NCBI RefSeq assembly: GCF_019457635.1
Contig: NZ_CP080412.1
Location: forward strand, 186,001 to 250,000
Direction: 5' to 3'
DNA: 64,000 bases
Origin: Shewanella mangrovisoli
GTDB lineage: Bacteria > Pseudomonadota > Gammaproteobacteria > Enterobacterales > Shewanellaceae
Position numbers and translations under genes: made by a program. The notes under the pieces are model-generated. The model did not search any database. It was given only the letters and a program-made list of their open reading frames with translations, and had not been told where the DNA came from. This document shows positions 45,772-54,368 of this stretch, piece by piece. The number at the start of each line of letters is the position of its first letter. Position 1 is the first letter of the stretch.

Positions 45772-46344
45772 ATGGTAACGCTGCGCCACGCCGGCTTCAC
45801 CTTGATGGAGGTGATGCTGGTGATTTTGTTAATGGGACTCACCGCCGCGGCGGTGACTATGTCTATTGGCAATTCAGGCCCACAACAGGCACTGGAAAAA
45901 AGCGCGCAGCAATTTATCGCCGCCACAGAGCTAGTGCTGGATGAAACCGTATTAAGTGGTCAATTTATCGGTATCGTGGTGGAAAAAACCAGCTATCAGT
46001 TTGTTTATTATAAAGATGGCAAATGGAATCCATTGGAGAAGGACAGGATTCTGTCTGAAAAACAAATGGAGCCCGGCGTCGTGTTGAACCTAGTGCTCGA
46101 CGGTTTACCCTTAGTGCAGGAGGATGAGAAGGACGAGTCGTGGTTCGACGAACCCTTAATCGAGCCTTCTGCGGAAGATAAGAAAAAGCATCCAGAGCCG
46201 CAGATTTTGCTGTTGCCGAGTGGTGAAATGAGCGCCTTTGAGCTGAGCTTTATTACCAAGACCGACAATGGGCCACTCGATGTGTTAGTGGTGGGCGATG
46301 CCCTTGGCCGTTTAACCCTAGGGCGACCCGATGAAATACGCTAA
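45772..46344 (+). CDS. gspH: Minor pseudopilin GspH
   Basis: 190 residues with prepilin site 'AG|FTLMEVMLVILLMG' and Glu at +5. The Met at 45772 is used because it gives the short leader usual for prepilins; an upstream in-frame Met (45700) lies inside gspG. It starts one base after the gspG stop, so translation is probably coupled. The protein has an acidic loop near residue 120-140. Confidence 0.93.
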   Translation: MVTLRHAGFTLMEVMLVILLMGLTAAAVTMSIGNSGPQQALEKSAQQFIAATELVLDETVLSGQFIGIVVEKTSYQFVYYKDGKWNPLEKDRILSEKQMEPGVVLNLVLDGLPLVQEDEKDESWFDEPLIEPSAEDKKKHPEPQILLLPSGEMSAFELSFITKTDNGPLDVLVVGDALGRLTLGRPDEIR

Positions 46345-46699
46345 GGGGATGACCCTACTCGAAGTCATTGTGGCCTTGGCGGTATTTGCCATCGCCGCAG
46401 TCTCTATCACCAAAAGCTTAGGTGAACAGATGGCGAACATGCCGATTCTGGAGTCGCGCACCCTTGCCCAATGGGTGGCGGACAATCAAATGGTCGACGC
46501 CAGACTCGATCCGCAATTTCCCGAATTAGGCAAAAAAGAAGGGCAGGTAGAACTCGCGGGTAAGGATTGGTACTGGCGTAAAGAAGTGGTGAAAACCACG
46601 GATGATAACTTTCGCATGATCCGCATTAGTGTCAGTGAAGATGAGCGTTATCAGCGTATTGCAGCACAAGTGAGCAGTTATGTCCTTAAAACAAACTAA
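46331..46699 (+). CDS. gspI: Minor pseudopilin GspI
   Basis: 122 residues. Prepilin site 'KG|MTLLEVIVALAVFAIA', with Met at +1 as often seen in GspI. It overlaps the gspH stop by 14 bases. The GspI/J/K complex forms the pseudopilus tip. Confidence 0.95.
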   Translation: MKYAKGMTLLEVIVALAVFAIAAVSITKSLGEQMANMPILESRTLAQWVADNQMVDARLDPQFPELGKKEGQVELAGKDWYWRKEVVKTTDDNFRMIRISVSEDERYQRIAAQVSSYVLKTN

Positions 46700-47447
46700 G
46701 GCTCATAAGGGATTTACCCTGCTGGAAATGCTGATCGCGATTGCGATTTTTGCCATGTTAGGTTTAGCCGCCAATGCGGTACTTAGCACTGTGCTGACCA
46801 ACGATGAAGTGACCCGTAACTTCTCGGTGCGTTTAAAGGCATTGCAGCAGGGCTTTGGCGCGATTGAGCGCGACCTTGGGCAGATGGTGGCGCGGACACC
46901 CAGATTACTCGAAGGCGGCCGTGGTACCACAGTGTTCCAAACGGGTAACGATATTTTAGATTCGGAATCAGAGGCCTTAGTGTTTTACCGCTTAGGCTGG
47001 CTCAACCCCGACGGCTTATTGCCCCGTGGCAGCATACAGTCGGTTGCCTACGTGGTACGCGAAGGAAAATTAGAGCGTTGGTACTTTCCCTATCCCGAAC
47101 CCGAATTTGGCGCCGAGCCAATGAAGACTGTAATTATCGACAAGGTGCTTTCGGTCGAGTATTCCTTCTTTATGGAGGACAAATGGGAACGCAAGGTCGA
47201 GGCGACCAAGTTACCCAAAGCCATCGCAATGGAAATTGAGATTGAAGGCTTAGGCAAAATTCAACGTAAGTTTATGTTGCCCTTGGGCGCGGCGGCGCCA
47301 GAAAAGTCCAATGATGAGGACAACAAGAACGACAACGCCGATGACAATAAAGACGACAACGGCGACCAAGACAATAATGGCGATGGCTCGGGTAACGGCG
47401 AAGAAGATCCCGGCAAAGGTGACCCTGAAAATGAGGATGGCGCATGA
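46680..47447 (+). CDS. gspJ: Minor pseudopilin GspJ with acidic Asn/Asp-rich tail
   Basis: 255 residues. Prepilin site 'KG|FTLLEMLIAIAIFAML'. The pilin domain ends near residue 205 ('KFMLPLGAAA'). An unusual tail of about 45 residues follows, rich in Asp, Asn and Glu with no hydrophobic residues. It overlaps gspI by 20 bases and gspK by 4. The tail is absent in the typical short GspJ and may bind calcium or be a disordered spacer at the tip. Confidence 0.94.
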   Translation: MSLKQTKAHKGFTLLEMLIAIAIFAMLGLAANAVLSTVLTNDEVTRNFSVRLKALQQGFGAIERDLGQMVARTPRLLEGGRGTTVFQTGNDILDSESEALVFYRLGWLNPDGLLPRGSIQSVAYVVREGKLERWYFPYPEPEFGAEPMKTVIIDKVLSVEYSFFMEDKWERKVEATKLPKAIAMEIEIEGLGKIQRKFMLPLGAAAPEKSNDEDNKNDNADDNKDDNGDQDNNGDGSGNGEEDPGKGDPENEDGA

Positions 47448-48442
47448 TAAGGCGAAATCCTGCTAAACAACGTGGCGTCGCGCTGATTGTGGTGTTGCTG
47501 ATTGTGGCCATGGTGGTGATTATCGCCACCAATATTACCAGTCGAAATCAGTTGTCGATGCGCCGCACCTTAAACTTAGCCCAGTTCGATCAGGCCTATT
47601 GGTACGCGATTTCCGCCGAGGAACTGGCGAAGAAGATCCTCAAGCAAGACTTGGACGATTCGGAAGGCCGTGTACATAAGCAACAATATTGGGCCATGAG
47701 CGACGTGGTGTTTCCGGCGGAATATGGTGAGATTGCTGGCAAGATCACCGATATGCGTTCGTGTTTTAACTTAAATGCTTTGTCCGTCACCACAAAAGAT
47801 GTGGAAAACGGTCAACCTAAATTGCCCTTAGCGGCAAAGCAATACAAAGCCTTATTAGTGAGTTTAGGGATGGATGATTTTACCGCGGATCATTTAACTC
47901 AAACCCTAAAGGATTATATCGACGAGGACACAGTCGCGAGCCCATATGGCGCCGAAGACGCCGAGTACGAAGCGCGAAATGTGCCATATCGCGCTGCAAA
48001 TACCCTGATGAATCACAGGAGTGAGTTGCGGGCGGTGATAGGTTACACACAAGATATTTATTTGAAATTATTGCCTTATATTTGCGTCATTCCAGGGAAT
48101 GACAGACAACTGTTAAACGTGAACACTATAGATGTCGAGCAGGCGGCGCTGCTGGCGGCCATGCTGGATAATCAGATATCGGTTGGCGAGGCCGAAAGCA
48201 TTATCAACCAACGCCCCGGCGATGGTTTTGCCAAGATCGATGATTTTTATGAATCCTCCTCAATGGGGTCGATTAAATGGGAAGATGCGATGAAGTCTAG
48301 TTTTGTGGTGGACAGTCAGTACTTCCTCCTCGCCTCGGGCGCAAAGGTCGACAACGCCATTTTTAGAATGGAGAGCGTGCTCAAAAAGAGCAGCGGTAAC
48401 AAAATGGATGTGCTCACCCGTCAGTTTGGTGGACAAAAATAA
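47444..48442 (+). CDS. gspK: Pseudopilin tip protein GspK
   Basis: 332 residues. The leader is 'KQRG|VALIVVLLIVAM' and lacks Glu at +5, as is usual for GspK at the pseudopilus tip. The large globular part holds 'MRSCFNLNALSV' and 'LLNVNTIDVEQAALLAAML', common to the family. It overlaps gspJ by 4 bases. Confidence 0.95.
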   Translation: MIRRNPAKQRGVALIVVLLIVAMVVIIATNITSRNQLSMRRTLNLAQFDQAYWYAISAEELAKKILKQDLDDSEGRVHKQQYWAMSDVVFPAEYGEIAGKITDMRSCFNLNALSVTTKDVENGQPKLPLAAKQYKALLVSLGMDDFTADHLTQTLKDYIDEDTVASPYGAEDAEYEARNVPYRAANTLMNHRSELRAVIGYTQDIYLKLLPYICVIPGNDRQLLNVNTIDVEQAALLAAMLDNQISVGEAESIINQRPGDGFAKIDDFYESSSMGSIKWEDAMKSSFVVDSQYFLLASGAKVDNAIFRMESVLKKSSGNKMDVLTRQFGGQK

Positions 48443-48490
48443 TAGCAAACAAGCTCAATCTTTTAAGATGGAAGCTGGTGGAGAAAAACT

Positions 48491-49678
48491 GTGAGTGAAC
48501 GGCTATTTATTCGCTTAGGCAGAACCGCAGAGCAGGCATGCTCTTGGCTGGTTTGGTCCGAACAAGAACAAGAAATTATCGCCTCTGGTGAACTTGCCAA
48601 CGCCCAAGGTTTATCAACCTTAACCGAGCGCGCGGGAAATCGGCCTATCGATGTATTGGTGCCAGCCTCCGCCATGACGCTCACCAGCGTGAATCTACCC
48701 GAAAAAGGCCAACGCCAAGCCTTAAAAGCCCTGCCTTTTATGTTGGAAGAAACCATCGCCGATGATGTGGATGCGATGCACTTTACCGTTGGCCCGCGCA
48801 ATGGCGATGCCCTCAGTGTGGTGGCCGTTGCCCATGAACAAATGCAAACTTGGCTCAGCTGTTTGGCTGAAGCGGGTTTAAAAGTGAAGCGTATCGTGCC
48901 CGATTGCCTCGCCTTGCCATTGCAGGAATGCCAATGGGCGGCCATGCGTTTCGGTAACGAGTTATTACTGCGTACAGGATTAGGAACTGGCCATAGCCTG
49001 CCTTTACCTTGGCTGCCAGTAGCGATGAAGCAACTGACGGCGCAGGCCGACGAAGTGTCGGTCGCCAGTTACACAGAGATGGAACTGGACGGCGTTGAGC
49101 TTAAGCCACAGCCGCTCGATTTACCTATGTTGGTACTGGCGCGTGGCATTTTACATGCGCCCATCAACTTACTCACGGGTGTGTATACGCCGAAGCGCGA
49201 ATACAGTAAGCATCTGTTGCAGTGGAAAAATGCCGCAATCGTGTTAGGCGTTGCCATTGTCTTGTCCTTGGTAAATAAGGGCTTAACCATTCATCAAGTG
49301 AATGGCCAGATTGCCGATTTGAAGGCGCAGAGTGAAGCCATTTACCAACAAGTGGTGCCGGGGAATTCACGCATCGTGAATTTACGTTCGCAGATGGAAA
49401 GCCAACTGCGCGCACTCCAAGGCCAAGGCAGTGGTGCTGAGTTTTTTGCGATGCTCGATGGTTTACAGGACGCCTTTAAACAAGTGCCCGAGCTGAAACC
49501 AAACACCCTAAGATTTGAGAGCGCCCGTAATGAAATCCGTATGCAAGTCACGGCCAAGAATTACGCGCAAATTGAGAAGTTTAAAGAGATTGTCGGCCGT
49601 CGCTTCCAAATGGATGGCGGTACGATGAACAGCGGTGAAGATCAGGTCACCAGTACCTTAACCTTGAGGAGCAAATAA
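48491..49678 (+). CDS. gspL: Type II secretion protein GspL
   Basis: 395 residues. Cytosolic actin-like domain (1-235) that binds GspE, one transmembrane segment near 238-258 ('AAIVLGVAIVLSLV'), and a periplasmic ferredoxin-like domain. It starts with GTG behind GGTGGAGAAAAACT. 48 bases separate it from gspK. Confidence 0.94.
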   Translation: MSERLFIRLGRTAEQACSWLVWSEQEQEIIASGELANAQGLSTLTERAGNRPIDVLVPASAMTLTSVNLPEKGQRQALKALPFMLEETIADDVDAMHFTVGPRNGDALSVVAVAHEQMQTWLSCLAEAGLKVKRIVPDCLALPLQECQWAAMRFGNELLLRTGLGTGHSLPLPWLPVAMKQLTAQADEVSVASYTEMELDGVELKPQPLDLPMLVLARGILHAPINLLTGVYTPKREYSKHLLQWKNAAIVLGVAIVLSLVNKGLTIHQVNGQIADLKAQSEAIYQQVVPGNSRIVNLRSQMESQLRALQGQGSGAEFFAMLDGLQDAFKQVPELKPNTLRFESARNEIRMQVTAKNYAQIEKFKEIVGRRFQMDGGTMNSGEDQVTSTLTLRSK

Positions 49679-49679
49679 G

Positions 49680-50156
49680 ATGGATAATTTGCGGACTTGG
49701 TGGCAAGGGCTTGCATCGCGCGAGCAGCAAATCGTCGGCTTCGGCGCCGTTTTCTTAGTGATCGGCGTGTTTTACTGGGGCATCTGGACACCCATTGCCA
49801 ATGCCGAAGCCAATGCACTGCGCAACTTAACGGCGCAGCAGCAGACACTTACCTATGTAAAGCAAACGGCAAATAAAATCGCTGGCTTAAAGCAAAGCGG
49901 CGCTAAGCCGACTATGTCAGGCAGCTTAAGCTCGGTCGTTAACCAAACTGCAGGCACTTACGGATTAGTGATCACTCGCATGCAGCCCCAGGGCGATAAA
50001 ATCCAAGTGTGGATGGATGATGTGCCATTCGATGCCTTACTCAATTATTTGAGTGACTTAGTGCAGAAAAAAGGCCTATCACTTGAGAGTGTTGATTTGG
50101 CAGAGGCCGACGCGCCTGGCTATGTCAAAGTAAGACGTATCCAACTAGCGCAATAG
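49680..50156 (+). CDS. gspM: Type II secretion protein GspM
   Basis: 158 residues. One transmembrane segment near 18-38 ('GFGAVFLVIGVFYWGIW') and a periplasmic ferredoxin-like domain with 'MQPQGDKIQVWMDDVPFDALL'. It partners GspL. It starts one base after the gspL stop. Confidence 0.94.
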   Translation: MDNLRTWWQGLASREQQIVGFGAVFLVIGVFYWGIWTPIANAEANALRNLTAQQQTLTYVKQTANKIAGLKQSGAKPTMSGSLSSVVNQTAGTYGLVITRMQPQGDKIQVWMDDVPFDALLNYLSDLVQKKGLSLESVDLAEADAPGYVKVRRIQLAQ

Positions 50157-50170
50157 GTTAAGGTGTAGCT

Positions 50171-50932
50171 GTGAGTTTGATAAAAAAAATCATTATAGGT
50201 GTACTGGTTTATTTAGTGTTTTTACTGGCGCTATTTCCCGCCAGTGTCGCTGTGCGCCTCGCGCCACTGCCTGCAAATGTGGGAATTTCTGGAGTGAGCG
50301 GCAGTATTTGGTCTGGCAGCATCGAAACCTTAAATCTGCAGCAACGCCAATTGGAACAAGTTCGCTGGGAGCTGAGCCCTTGGGCGTTGTTTTTAGGTAA
50401 AGTGAAGCTGGACTTTCAAGTAGGTAGCCGTGCAACCCCAGTGAGTGCCAAAGGGTTAATCACTTGGTCTATGGGCGGGATCAGCGCTCAAGGATTGCGT
50501 TTTGAGGCGCCCGATAGCTTCTTGATTGGCAATGCTAAACTGCCCTTTAGAACCGAAATTAACGGTGAAGTCAGCTTGCTTGTGGAAACCCTAGAACAAG
50601 GTAAACCTTGGTGCGAGCAGTTATCGGGTAAATTGTTTTTAAATCAAACCAATGTGAAGAACCAATTCGGCAATTATCCACTGGGTAATATCGAACTGGG
50701 GCTAAGTTGTGTTGAGGGTAAAGCCCAGCTCGCCACCGATGAGAGCAAAAACCAGTTGGGGATTATCGGCACGCTGCAGCTAGATGAAGGCAATATGGTT
50801 AAGGTTGCCGCTAAGATTAAAGAAACCAACGAACAGCCAGAAGATATGCGTAAATCCCTCGGGATGCTGGGCAAGCGTGGTAGCGATGGTTACTTCCCAG
50901 TGGTTTATCAAGGCCGTATTCCTGGGCTTTAA
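50171..50932 (+). CDS. gspN: Type II secretion protein GspN
   Basis: 253 residues. Short N-terminal transmembrane segment ('IIIGVLVYLVFLLALFP') and a periplasmic beta-rich region with 'GVSGSIWSGSIETL' and 'VRWELSPWALFLGKV', the family pattern. It starts with GTG behind AAGGTGTAGCT. It is the last operon gene and ends before a terminator. GspN is dispensable in some systems. Confidence 0.92.
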   Translation: MSLIKKIIIGVLVYLVFLLALFPASVAVRLAPLPANVGISGVSGSIWSGSIETLNLQQRQLEQVRWELSPWALFLGKVKLDFQVGSRATPVSAKGLITWSMGGISAQGLRFEAPDSFLIGNAKLPFRTEINGEVSLLVETLEQGKPWCEQLSGKLFLNQTNVKNQFGNYPLGNIELGLSCVEGKAQLATDESKNQLGIIGTLQLDEGNMVKVAAKIKETNEQPEDMRKSLGMLGKRGSDGYFPVVYQGRIPGL

Positions 50933-50960
50933 TCTTCAGTAAGTTTGTGGTTGATTCGAT

Positions 50961-50983
50961 AAAGGCACCTTAGGGTGCCTTTT
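50961..50983. terminator. Terminator after gspN
   Basis: AAAGGCACC and GGTGCCTTTT pair around TTAG. It closes the T2SS operon and also lies just after the convergent nucleotidase stop. Confidence 0.9.
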
Positions 50984-50995
50984 GTTTTTAAAGGA

Positions 50996-51658
50996 TTAAC
51001 CCGCTAGATCGGCAAATAGCAGGCGATAGTCGCTAATGGCCGGAAAATCATTGAAGGTTTTGGCAGGCTTTTGGCTATCGGGATTGCTGATCCCGAGCTG
51101 ATGGCCCACGCCCGCTAAGCGCGCCGCATTCAAAATCGGCTCGCTATCATCGATAAACAGGCAGCGCTCTGGCACTAGGGCGAATTTTTCAAATAGCGTT
51201 TGCCAAAATTGTGGGTGCTCCTTGGGATAACCCGTTTCATGACTCGAAATCATCGCATCTAAGCCGCTTGCCAGTTCAGTGTGCTCCAGCTTAAGCGCAA
51301 GACTCTTAGGGTGGGCATTGGTTACTAAGATACGTTTTTTACCCGCGGTGGCAAGGGCATCGAGAAATGGCATGCTGTCTTGGCGCAGCTGAATACGGTC
51401 AACTAAGTTACGGTGAAGTCCCATAATGTCGAGCTGTAACTCGGACTGCCAATAATCGAGGCAATACCAGTCTAACGTGCCCGCGACTCTGCCGTAGGCT
51501 TCTTCCACCAGTTGTTGTGCCTGGCTCTGGCTTAATCCCCGTTGCTTGCTCAGCTCCTGTGGCACCAGACTCAACCAAAAATGGTTGTCAAAGTGCAGGT
51601 CGAGCAGGGTGCCATCCATATCGAGCAGTACAGTATCAATCTTCTTCCAGTCAAACAT
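50996..51658 (-). CDS. yrfG: HAD-family GMP/IMP nucleotidase, YrfG-like
   Basis: 220 residues. HAD motif I 'LLDMDGTLLDLHFD' at the start, motif II 'LVTNAHPKS', and motif III/IV 'KEHPQFW' and 'CLFIDDSEPIL'. These match E. coli YrfG, which dephosphorylates GMP and IMP. The Met at 51658 follows AGGACATCCC; a Met at 51679 lacks it. It converges with gspN across a shared terminator. Substrate specificity inferred from sequence resemblance. Confidence 0.9.
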   Translation of the reverse strand: MFDWKKIDTVLLDMDGTLLDLHFDNHFWLSLVPQELSKQRGLSQSQAQQLVEEAYGRVAGTLDWYCLDYWQSELQLDIMGLHRNLVDRIQLRQDSMPFLDALATAGKKRILVTNAHPKSLALKLEHTELASGLDAMISSHETGYPKEHPQFWQTLFEKFALVPERCLFIDDSEPILNAARLAGVGHQLGISNPDSQKPAKTFNDFPAISDYRLLFADLAG

Positions 51659-51763
51659 GGGATGTCCTGTGTGGTTCACTCGGCTCAGAATGAGGTTTTC
51701 ATTAGCCTATCTTGTCAGCATGACACTTTGTGCTAGGCTTGATTAATTCGTTTTTGTCTAAAA

Positions 51764-52378
51764 ATGAGACACTTGGATATGGATATCTGCTCATTTGCCT
51801 TACTTACCCAAGCCCCAAATATCACTAGTTTACAGCAAGAACTCACTTCTTTGTTGCAGCATGAGTGGTTGCCGCACATTAACCAACGGGATTATCACGC
51901 AGGCTCTCAGGGTGGTTGGGATGTGTTGGCCCTACGCTGCGCCGAGGAATACCGAGTCGCGCACCCTATTTTGCAGGCCTTTTCCATTAGTGCCGCGACA
52001 GATTGGGATAACTTGCCCTCATTAGAATCGAGCCCCGTGCTGCTGCAGTTTATTCAATCCCTTGCTTGCTCGGTTAAATCGGTACGCTTAATGCGTTTAC
52101 ACGCTGGCGCCGAAATCAAACCCCATAGGGATCAAGGCTTATCCCTAGAGCAAGGCGAAGCAAGATTGCATCTTCCCATTCAAACCCACGCCCAACTGCA
52201 TTTTTATGTGGACGATAAGCGTGTGCCGATGCAGGCGGGGGAGCTGTGGTATATCAATGCCGACCAAACCCATTGGGTCGCGAACAAAGGTGTGGAGGCC
52301 AGAATCAATTTGGTGATCGATTGTGAAGTCAACTCGTGGTTAAAGGAACTTATCCATGATGCCAAGATCAAAGCCTGA
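51764..52378 (+). CDS. Aspartyl/asparaginyl beta-hydroxylase-family dioxygenase
   Basis: 204 residues. A 2-oxoglutarate/Fe(II) oxygenase of the AspH type. The iron ligands are visible as H121-R-D123 ('AEIKPHRDQGLS') and a distal H170 ('INADQTHWVANKG'), followed by an Arg that would bind 2-oxoglutarate ('ARINLVIDC'). The core has 'ARLHLPIQTHAQLHFYVDD'. Family members hydroxylate Asp/Asn of proteins or modify peptides or lipids. A Met at 51779 is an alternative start as no clear ribosome binding site precedes 51764. It overlaps the next gene by 23 bases. First gene of a four-gene modification operon. Confidence 0.88.
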   Translation: MRHLDMDICSFALLTQAPNITSLQQELTSLLQHEWLPHINQRDYHAGSQGGWDVLALRCAEEYRVAHPILQAFSISAATDWDNLPSLESSPVLLQFIQSLACSVKSVRLMRLHAGAEIKPHRDQGLSLEQGEARLHLPIQTHAQLHFYVDDKRVPMQAGELWYINADQTHWVANKGVEARINLVIDCEVNSWLKELIHDAKIKA

Positions 52379-54368
52379 TGTAGGGCAGCCCGATGCGCTC
52401 TTGAGATTAAAGCTGTTTGCACAGGAGCTACTGCAATCGCACTCTGCGGGCGAGGCAAAGCAGCTTATCGATCCTATGCTGGCGCAGTTATGTCAATTGA
52501 CTGGGTTGGAACTGCACCCGGCGTTGTTTCTCGATACTGAGGCCAGCATGACTTCTTTTGGCAAGGCGGTATCACCAACAACTGCGGCGCAATGTGCAGA
52601 AGATCCCGAACGTAGCAGAGTGTTTATTCAGGGAATTTATCAAGCGATACAGGACAAACTTAAAGCTAACTCGAACCATCCTGTAAAAATACTCTATGCC
52701 GGAACTGGGCCTTTTGCTTGGCTAATCTTAGTCTTATTACCACTATTTACGGCTAAGCAAGTGCGAGTAACCTTACTCGATATTCATCGAGCGTCATTGG
52801 AGAGTGTGGAAAAGCTACTGGCATATTTCGATGTAGCGGATCGTGTCGATGCACTTATTTGTGCTGACGCTACGCTTTGGCGGCCTGTATCAACACAAGC
52901 CTTTGATCTGATTATTTCTGAAACCATGAAACACCTACTGCAACAGGAACCGCAGGTACAGATTTTTAGCCATCTACAGCATTTTTTAGCTGAGGATGGA
53001 TGTTTGATCCCCGAGTCGATTGAGTTGGATGCGTGGCTCGAGCTAAAAGAACAGCCGCCAATATATTTGGGCCCTTTATTCTGCCTCGACTTAGCCCATG
53101 TCCGCTTGCTCGCTCAAGGCGACAGAAGTGGGTTAGCGGGGAGCTTATTGTTACCCGATTATGATCCTCAACCCATAAACCTAAAATTGACGACAAAAAT
53201 CAGGGTCTATGGCGAACATCAATTACTTGAAAATCAATCACAATTAACCCTATCTCAATATAAAAAATCCCTGTGGCTTAAACCTCTGAGTCGAGTGGAC
53301 TTTAGCTACGAGCTGGGAACCTATCCCGATTTTATCTTCCAATATCAGCAGCAGAAATTGCCACTTGTTGGCAGTGAGGATTTGAGTTGTTTGGGGATTT
53401 ATCACTTGCAGCGACTATGGCAAAAAATTCAGTTGCAAAAGCGTGGACAAACCAATGAGGTTACTGAGAGTGAATGGAACCTAGATAAAGCGCTACTGGA
53501 TCTGTGCGGCATTGGATTAGAGCCTGGGATGAAGGCGCTCTATCAATATGATACACAGGCTGATTTTATCGCCTTCGTTCAAAGGCAAACTCAGCTGACT
53601 ACAGCGGATATTGTCGGTATTAATCAGCGATTGCGTGCCTTATCCCAAGCTGAGCCAGAAAGCGGCAATACAGAGCTAGCTTATGGTGCAGCTTTACCTC
53701 AAGTGCTTACCGACGCCCAACTCGCCACTTGGCAACGGGAAGGTTATATAGTCATCCCGCAAGTGTTGTCAAAAGCGCAATGTGCGGCGAGTCGAGCCGT
53801 GATTTGGCAACAGCTTGGTGCGAATGAAAATGATCCATCAACTTGGTACCAGTCCCATGAGTTGATGCAGAAAATCATGCTGCAGTTATTTCGTCATCCC
53901 ATCCTCGATGCCAATCGGCAAACACCGCTAATCCGCCAAGTCTTTGAACAATTATGGCAGCGTACCGATTTAGTGATGACAACTGACAGAGTGAGTTTTA
54001 ATCCTCCTGAAACGCCCACTTGGCAGTTTCCTGGCCCCAATATGCATTGGGACATGCCACTGCAACTACCTGTGCCATTTGGAACACAAGGATTGATTTA
54101 TCTTTCGGATACCCCTGCCGAGCAGGGGGCATTTTGTTGTGTTCCCGGCTTTCACCTTAAAATAGAAACCTGGCTACAGGAACAAAACAAGACTGATATT
54201 GAGTTGCAGCAACAGCGTTGGGAGGAGTGGCCCATTAAACCCATTGCCGCAAATGCAGGGGATTTAATCATTTGGCACCATGCCTTGCCCCATGGACCGA
54301 CGCCAAATCGAGGCCTGTTACCCCGCATGGTGCAGTACATTAACTTCTACCCAATGGCTAGCCAATGA
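52356..54368 (+). CDS. PRMT-like methyltransferase fused to PhyH-type dioxygenase
   Basis: 670 residues with two enzymatic halves. The N-terminal half has a SAM motif I ('ILYAGTGPFAW', G116-T-G118), the acidic motif 'VTLLDIHRAS' and a double-glutamate segment 'SETMKHLLQQE' (E189 and E198, nine apart) followed by 'IPESIELDAWL', which resembles the double-E loop of protein arginine methyltransferases. The C-terminal half (about 440-670) is a phytanoyl-CoA-dioxygenase-type oxygenase: H564-x-D566 ('MHWDM'), distal H646 and following Arg residues in 'LPHGPTPNRGLLPR'. AAAGGA precedes the start. Both assignments come from motifs; the fusion substrate is unknown. The stop overlaps the sulfotransferase start by 4 bases. 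Confidence 0.85.
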   Translation: MMPRSKPDVGQPDALLRLKLFAQELLQSHSAGEAKQLIDPMLAQLCQLTGLELHPALFLDTEASMTSFGKAVSPTTAAQCAEDPERSRVFIQGIYQAIQDKLKANSNHPVKILYAGTGPFAWLILVLLPLFTAKQVRVTLLDIHRASLESVEKLLAYFDVADRVDALICADATLWRPVSTQAFDLIISETMKHLLQQEPQVQIFSHLQHFLAEDGCLIPESIELDAWLELKEQPPIYLGPLFCLDLAHVRLLAQGDRSGLAGSLLLPDYDPQPINLKLTTKIRVYGEHQLLENQSQLTLSQYKKSLWLKPLSRVDFSYELGTYPDFIFQYQQQKLPLVGSEDLSCLGIYHLQRLWQKIQLQKRGQTNEVTESEWNLDKALLDLCGIGLEPGMKALYQYDTQADFIAFVQRQTQLTTADIVGINQRLRALSQAEPESGNTELAYGAALPQVLTDAQLATWQREGYIVIPQVLSKAQCAASRAVIWQQLGANENDPSTWYQSHELMQKIMLQLFRHPILDANRQTPLIRQVFEQLWQRTDLVMTTDRVSFNPPETPTWQFPGPNMHWDMPLQLPVPFGTQGLIYLSDTPAEQGAFCCVPGFHLKIETWLQEQNKTDIELQQQRWEEWPIKPIAANAGDLIIWHHALPHGPTPNRGLLPRMVQYINFYPMASQ

